Below are positions 40,201 through 64,000 of a stretch of DNA of 64,000 bases, piece by piece. The translations under genes were made by a program, and so were the position numbers. How positions within the stretch are numbered: the stretch's first letter is position 1; every line of letters starts with the position of its first letter. Location of the stretch: NCBI GenBank assembly GCA_014706295.1, contig JACSVZ010000007.1:56558975-56622974 (forward strand), given 5' to 3'. This DNA comes from Lycocorax pyrrhopterus obiensis. Taxonomy: Eukaryota; Chordata; Aves; Passeriformes; Paradisaeidae. The notes beneath the pieces were generated by a model, which was not told where the DNA came from, did no database searches, and was given only the letters and a program-made list of their open reading frames with translations.

Positions 40201-43200
40201 AGCAACTTCCACCCACATGGTGGGGCTTCATTAATGAATAGGTGGGGTTATGCCCAGAGTTATGCCTGCAGGCAGATGGCCAAGCCTTCAAAGGGCCTTC
40301 TGTAGGCCGCTGCCACAGCAGTTTCCAAACCTGCTCCACAGCTCCCTGCCCAACCTCCTTTCACAGCCTATCAGCACAGCAAATCTGCCACAGGGAGAAG
40401 TCCCCTCCAACCCAAGCCTCCTTCAGATGGGTGGGAGAAAAGATAGGATAGCAGCTGAGAAAGACCCACAAGTTAACAAGTCTCTCCCTACCAAACAGGG
40501 CTGAAGGATTCGTGTTTGGTTGGCTGTGTGGTTCTTTTTTTGCCAGAACATTTGAAAGCAACAGCCTCTCCTGGGAACCCAAAGGTCAGAAAACATCGTG
40601 CCTCCCTAATCATGGTCTTGTGTCCTCACAGGGTTTCACATTTATCTGCAAAGTAATCCTTCTGCCTTATCCACCACTGGAAACCAAGAAATCTTAGTTT
40701 GACTTCAGCAATGCACACATTCATTCCTTGTGTCACAGTGGTTACAAAGAGTAATATGGATGGAGTACATTAATATGAGCAAAATGATAACATCTCCTAA
40801 ATATTGCAAAAGTTTTCCATGATTTCCTTTTTCCCATCTAGAAAAAAAATTGAAGCAACTTTGTTGCCAAGGAAAAAAATTAAATAGAGCTTTTCTTCTG
40901 AGCTTCTAAAGACTGGCTCATTGGTCCCTCAAGATTGTTGATTTATGTACTCCCTTCATAAAGATAGTCCAAAGTGCCCTTTGAGAAGGATTTCAATGAA
41001 ATCATGCTGATTGTCTGCAAAAAACCTCCAGATTATTCACTTTGAAGCAGGACAGGTGGGTCCCTGTTTAGCTCATTTGTAATGTACACTGCCTTGTACA
41101 TTGTCTGTTTCTTCTTGCTCTAGAAATTGTAAATACAATGTAAAAAGGAGATTCATTTAAACTATCCAGATTTCCTAGATGGTGCAACCTAGCTTTTGCA
41201 AGGGAAAAGGTGACCCAATGAACCATGAAACTTAATGATTCTCGTAAAAAAATAGGACTTCCTGCTTAGGAATATTACCTATGATATTCATCTATAAACT
41301 TTTGATTGCAAACACATGTTTACGATCGAGTGGTTGAAGAAGAGATATTTTTGCACTTAGACTAAGTCCCTGTCACTCGGAAACAACATAGGGAGCATAA
41401 TGTACACAGAGCAAAAGCAAAAAGTTCCACATATTCATACAGAAACTAGGATGAACTTGGGAAGGATTCAGTCATCTCTCATTCTCAAGGGAACCTTTTG
41501 TTCCTTTACTGTTTTATAAGCCTATTTGTTATCCCACCACCTGTGATGAAATAAGGACACAGAACTAGTCAGGGACTGCTTTGCAGCACTGAACAGGGTG
41601 AGCCTGAGAGTCACATAATTTTTTCACAGCAAGAGCAGCATTCTAAGAGCGATACAAGCACCTACTTTCACGTTGAGAATGGAGGAAGAGCAAAGACAAC
41701 CTCTACCCGCTTACCCACAAGAACCTCCCCCAAAGGTCACTGCTAGACTGCCCAAGGGATGCCAACTGCCCAGGACAGCTCACAGGCTACTTGAATTCTT
41801 CTTCAGGCTCATCCTTTCTCCGGTGCAGCCAAAGCACTAGGGCAGCCCACCGGCACTCAAGAACAACGAGGCAGTTCAATTCAGTCTCACATATCATACC
41901 TCTAACAAATTCCTCTGCAAGTTTGTTACACGCTAACCCCATCCCTATTGTCCAAATTTCCTCACAACTAGAACTGCAACTGGTGTCCTCTGCAGCTTTC
42001 AAGGCAGTGACTGAAATGCCTTTCAAACCCTTAGCTTGTTCTTGAAAAGGTACGGGCAGAGTGAGTTATTTTGCTGGATACATTAACTTTCCATCCAAGC
42101 ACAGTCTGATGTGAAGAGGAATAATTACGTGGCCTGCTGGAGAATAAACCAGACAACAGCAAATGGCCAAAAAAAAAAATTGAGCTCAGCAGGTGTTTCA
42201 GGTTAACATCAGGTCTTGGAAAGAGCACCAGACAAGAAAAATTAACCCAGAACTACTCATTGCTTAGAAAGATCACAAGAGCCCATTTATTAGTTTGCCT
42301 CATTATGTAGTTTGTGTAACAGAGAGGATTCTGGCAGCACCATAATGCTTATAGCACATGTACATCAGCAAGAAGTCAAGATGTAAGAGTTCAACATCTC
42401 CTGTAAAAATAAATCAAGAGGAAACAAAATTACTGAATAAGGTGAGATGAGGCATGTGGAGACATACAAGTAATTTACAGGCAGCATAGAAATAAAATCT
42501 GCATAAAATCAATCAAGGTTAATTTGTGCAAGTCAGTTAACTTTTTGTTCATCCTCCTGACCTTATTCATCTTGTTTCATGTATCTCAGTGTACATAACT
42601 CACCTATCACATGAAGGAGGCATAAAATAATTCTTGCTTTTGGCAGGGGAAGAGCACTACAAAATAGAACATTTGCCTAGGGTGGTTTTGTGAATCCACA
42701 GGGGAACAAGTCCTGGACATGAGACCAGTCCCTTTGCTTAGAACAGTGGGTGATGACCACTGTTGTGCCCCCTTTATTTTATATGCTGCTTCAGTACTGG
42801 GAAGAAGCAGAATTAGCACTTTTGGGAGCAGTGAGCCAGCTCATGGCTACATGACAGAACAGCAGTGACCTTATTCCATATGGATATAAACCTATTATTT
42901 CTCCTTTGAGAAACAGAACAGAATTTGATTTTGAGAACTGACTTAGCTGAGAGCTGTTTCTATCAAGATAAAGACAAGCAAATACTCCAAGAAAAGCAAT
43001 AAAAAGTAGCTGTATGATGACTGGAATAAAAACTCTGCTAGAATCTAGAATCCTGCCTCATAGGCTGATAGCTACCAGGAAAAAATCAACCTTTATATTC
43101 CATATTATCTTACAGGAATTAATATTTTACTACATAAAATATCCTTTACAAAGGAACAGTTATAGAAACAGGCATAGATCGTCTGAACTGAGATTGGAGC

Positions 43201-43398
43201 ATGACATGCAAAAGCTCTGAATTGCTGCAGAGTAGAGAAAGGTGTTACTTCAAAATCCAACTCAATCAGGCAAGGATACGTTCTCGGGCCCCTGCATGCT
43301 CAGCCAGCCCTCTTCTCACCCAAGGAAGGAAAACTCTGCTCAGACAAGGCTTCACTGAGCAGCCAGAGGCAGAACCACCGCGAAACAGGCTCATGGAA
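40201..43398. other. Intergenic DNA between old LINE and SINE
   Basis: 3.2 kb, becoming AT-rich after about 40.7 kb, with no coding frame or RNA gene that I can support. Confidence 0.7.
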
Positions 43399-43466
43399 CA
43401 CACAACCACAGAACACCCCGAGCTGGACGGGACCCACGCGGCTCATCCAGTCCAGCTCCTGGCAGC
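43399..43466 (-). repeat. CR1-derived tail portion of the composite SINE
   Basis: Sub-part of the SINE. On the plus strand it reads CACAGAACACCCCGAGCTGG, GGGACCCACGCGGCTCATCC and AGTCCAGCTCCTGG, the antisense form of a CR1 3' end. It is unusually rich in CpG for a CR1 tail. Confidence 0.6.
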
Positions 43467-43712
43467 TAGCCACAGCCCTGGTGCTTTGCAGGGAGAGCCC
43501 CAGTTTGGGAGCTGGAGGCGTCTCTAAGGCACGTGTGGACAGCAGCTCCTGCGCAGGCTGTCAGCGGCGCGGCCGTGGGACAAGGCTGCCGAGCTGGCTC
43601 AGGAAGCGCCGGCGCTCGGTGCTGCACGCTCGGGTTACGGGAAGTACCGGGAATTGAACCGGGACTTTCACTCCTCCTCTGTTTAGCCTGGTCACATCCG
43701 AGCTCCAAGGGC
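43399..43712 (-). mobile_element. Composite SINE: tRNA-like head plus CR1 3' tail (TguSINE1-like)
   Basis: Read on the minus strand, the element starts with a degenerate A box (GAGCTCGGATGT, 43705-43694) and has a perfect B box GGTTCAATTCC (43660-43650) 45 bases later, the spacing of a tRNA gene. The stretch GCTAA plus CCCGGTTCAATTCCCGGTAC is reminiscent of tRNA-Ile. A GC-rich body of about 170 bases follows, then a CR1 3' end (GGAGCTGGACTGGATGAGCC ... GTCCCGTCCAGCTC, 43466-43420) and a degenerate tail (GTTCTGTGGTTGTG). The acceptor stem does not pair, so this is not a functional tRNA. This layout is that of passerine TguSINE1; the family name is from memory and uncertain. Confidence 0.65.
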
Positions 43713-43734
43713 TTAGAAAGCAAACAACATTCTG

Positions 43735-43769
43735 AAGTATCTTACACACAATGAGGGAATCATTTTATT
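43735..43769 (-). terminator. JAG2: Distal poly(A) signal and cleavage region of JAG2
   Basis: AATAAA on the minus strand at 43769-43764, followed 12-20 bases downstream by the GT-rich stretch CATTGTGTGTAAG (43756-43740 region). This is the standard arrangement for cleavage at about 43755-43745. It is the only good hexamer near the composition break that marks the end of the AT-rich 3'UTR. Confidence 0.75.
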
Positions 43770-44798
43770 AGATTATGGAAGACAGCAGCATTACAGTACA
43801 AAAAGTTACAAGAGTAGCAGAAAAAAAGTGTTTTTGGTTTAAATACTCAGGATTATACTGGGGAACATGAGAAGGATAGTACCCTTTTCTAAACTAACTC
43901 CTAACCAGGTTATCAAAATAAGTTTTGAATATTTAGCACAAGTAAAAAAGTTACAACAAACATCATTATAAAATGCTTTAATAAATAGTTTCTTTTCTGA
44001 AAGGTTTTTTTTTTAAGAACATGTCAAAAAAATGTACTAAAACAGATGATCCTGCAAAGTAAATCCTGCATTCCTGTATAAAATAACTGTTTCAAAACAT
44101 TCATGTTTACATTGTTCGTGGGCCAGAGTTTACACTCTCAGACATCCGTTCCTCTCAGTGGTAGGGTAACTAGGTGTATGTAGTGTTATGCTTCTTCAGT
44201 AATTAAAATAAACTTATAATCTGCCCAGTTAACAGCAATAATAAAAGCATTAAAAAAAAAAAAAAAGCATAAGCCTTCCACAACATTTAACCATTTCTAC
44301 TGAGGTACTCCCATCCTCTGAGCTTGCCAGCCTTTTCCCTTTAGAGCGAAAGATGAATAAAGCACAACAGAAACAAGATTGAGGAAAATATTGTTCCCTT
44401 CATTAGGCCTGTATTTAAACGCAAAAAAAAGTAATACCACATGTAATTAACATATTCACAAAAGAAAAAACAATGCCTCTCTATGTTGGTACTGTACAGT
44501 AGATGCACCCGTTAGTGTTCTTGAGATGGGCTGAACATGGGGATAAACAAACAGTTCTGGATCTATTTACACGTAAGTGGTTATGTTCCTATGTAAATAC
44601 AAATGACCAACAGATTCCTAACATTGATTGTATTAACATCATTTTCTAATCTGGACATAATACCAAAAAAAGTCTTATTAACTGCCATAGAACCTCCTTT
44701 GCTGCAACATAAATTAAAAGGAATGACATGTAAAAAAAAAAAAAAAAAGACCAAAATATTTAACTTATTAAATCAAATATACAGAGTGATTCATTTAA

Positions 44799-44814
44799 TA
44801 TGTACATATTTACA
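44799..44814 (-). promoter_or_regulatory. Two abutting Pumilio response elements in the JAG2 3'UTR
   Basis: In the mRNA sense the 16 bases read TGTAAATA followed directly by TGTACATA. Both fit the PUF-protein consensus UGUANAUA. A third match (TGTAAATA) lies at 44571-44564. Function is inferred from the consensus only. Confidence 0.5.
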
Positions 44815-45229
44815 AAAAAGCACTTTCACTATTAGAAAATAAACTGTGTCAGTTGGGGAACCTAGAGTTCTCACAATTTTACTATATTGATATGGCAGTC
44901 TTTGACAGTTGCTATAGAAAAAGTTTAATCTCAAGGCACTTGTCACATGCTTCAATACTGCAATTCTAAAGTAATTAAACAGAAATAAAAAGGCCACTTT
45001 TAAACCACAGTTGAAAGATCTCTATAATTTTTTTTTTGTTCCTATTACAAAGTGTGTAAGGCAAATTTGGAAAAAATCTTACAGAAGCTACTAACGTAAC
45101 AAGTGCAGTGAGCTGCCATTAATAGAGATTCAAAGTCAAGAAAGCAGTTTAAAGTTCACACAATTTCCTCAACCAGGAGGTTTTAAAGCCACCATTAAAT
45201 TAGAGCAAGTAATAAAAAGAAATACATTC

Positions 45230-45237
45230 TGTAAACA
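45230..45237 (-). promoter_or_regulatory. miR-30-family seed match in the JAG2 3'UTR
   Basis: The mRNA sense reads TGTTTACA, an 8-mer match to the miR-30 seed with A opposite position 1. It is about 330 bases after the stop codon and would be present only in the long isoform. A single match may be chance. Confidence 0.3.
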
Positions 45238-45394
45238 GTGTACAGTCTTTTGTAATAAACTTTACACATATTGAAAATACAACCTCTCCTCTGCCACACA
45301 GCGAGTGTATTATAAGTAAACTTTACAAAAATAGCAACTATCAAAGATTACTCATTTTTTTTATCTGACAGTCATTGAATAATTTATACAAGGC

Positions 45395-45435
45395 TAAAGA
45401 AACAAAATAAATTTTATTTATTATTTTTATTTATT
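45395..45435 (-). terminator. JAG2: Proximal poly(A) signal cluster of JAG2
   Basis: Four overlapping AATAAA hexamers on the minus strand (at 45435-45430, 45431-45426, 45422-45417 and 45418-45413), about 130-155 bases after the stop codon. A U-rich stretch follows (TTTTGTTTCTTTAG region, about 45406-45390). Use of this cluster would give a very short 3'UTR isoform; whether it is used cannot be read from DNA. Confidence 0.45.
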
Positions 45436-45567
45436 TTTTTTACGCAAAATAAAGAAACTATGAACATTTGACTCCAGATATTTTTAGTCCTTGATGCAAA
45501 GTGGAGATGTCAATTTTTCCCCTCCCCAGCAAGCGCAGGCGCAGTCTGCCTACATCCCAAATACAGG

Positions 45568-63962
<18,395 letters not shown>

Positions 63963-64000
63963 CTGTGAAAGAAGAGAAAATAAAGAATAGAATGAAGAAC

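Larger units (their letters stand above)
43750..45567 (-). other. JAG2: JAG2 3' untranslated region
   Basis: About 1.8 kb of AT-rich sequence between the stop codon and the distal poly(A) signal. In the mRNA sense it contains long U tracts (T15 and T17, from A runs at 44252-44266 and 44732-44748), three Pumilio-type UGUANAUA sites, one miR-30 seed match and a proximal cluster of AATAAA hexamers. The low GC content differs sharply from the DNA left of 43.7 kb. The exact end depends on the cleavage site and is inferred from the hexamer. Confidence 0.8.

Noticed and set aside
43631..43712. A tRNA gene on the minus strand
   Set aside because: The B box is perfect, but the acceptor strands (GCCCTTG and TACTTCC) do not pair, the T stem has a mismatch, and no clean anticodon arm is seen. 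With the CR1 tail behind it, a SINE head is the better call.

Overview
This is 64 kb of vertebrate nuclear DNA, almost certainly from a bird and probably a songbird. Four things point that way. The minus strand carries vertebrate-type split genes with clean GT-AG introns. CR1 LINE fragments, the dominant bird/reptile retroposon, are scattered through the window. One composite element joins a tRNA-like head to a CR1 tail, the design of the passerine TguSINE1 family. Two avian-type solo LTRs are present. There are no bacterial-style operons, and most open reading frames on the left are chance ORFs.

The only gene I can recognise is the 3' half of JAG2 (Jagged2, Serrate-2), a Notch ligand read right to left on the minus strand. 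Seventeen consecutive coding exons run from the right edge (63962) to the stop codon at 45568, numbered 10-26 by counting back from the last exon of the 26-exon Jagged gene plan. Their phases join without a break into 820 codons. These encode EGF repeats 6-16, the von Willebrand C-like cysteine-rich region, a juxtamembrane region, one membrane segment and a 132-residue cytoplasmic tail. The signal peptide, MNNL and DSL domains and EGF 1-5 lie beyond the right edge. The 3'UTR is about 1.8 kb (45567 to about 43750), AT-rich, with a cluster of early poly(A) signals and a clear distal one.

From 1 to about 43.4 kb I find no supportable gene. This stretch is richer in GC than the JAG2 part. It holds a long AAAAT microsatellite, several CR1 pieces on both strands, two 366-bp near-identical LTRs in the same orientation 2.9 kb apart, purine-rich low-complexity tracts and an old CR1/L3-like fragment. 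It is best described as the intergenic flank downstream of JAG2; any enhancers or lncRNAs in it cannot be proved by reading alone.

I did not find an undescribed multi-gene system. The best leads are the 3'UTR of JAG2 (two abutting Pumilio elements plus a third, and alternative poly(A) signals), the SINE just past the poly(A) site, the JAG1-like EGF10 of this JAG2, and the paired solo LTRs.
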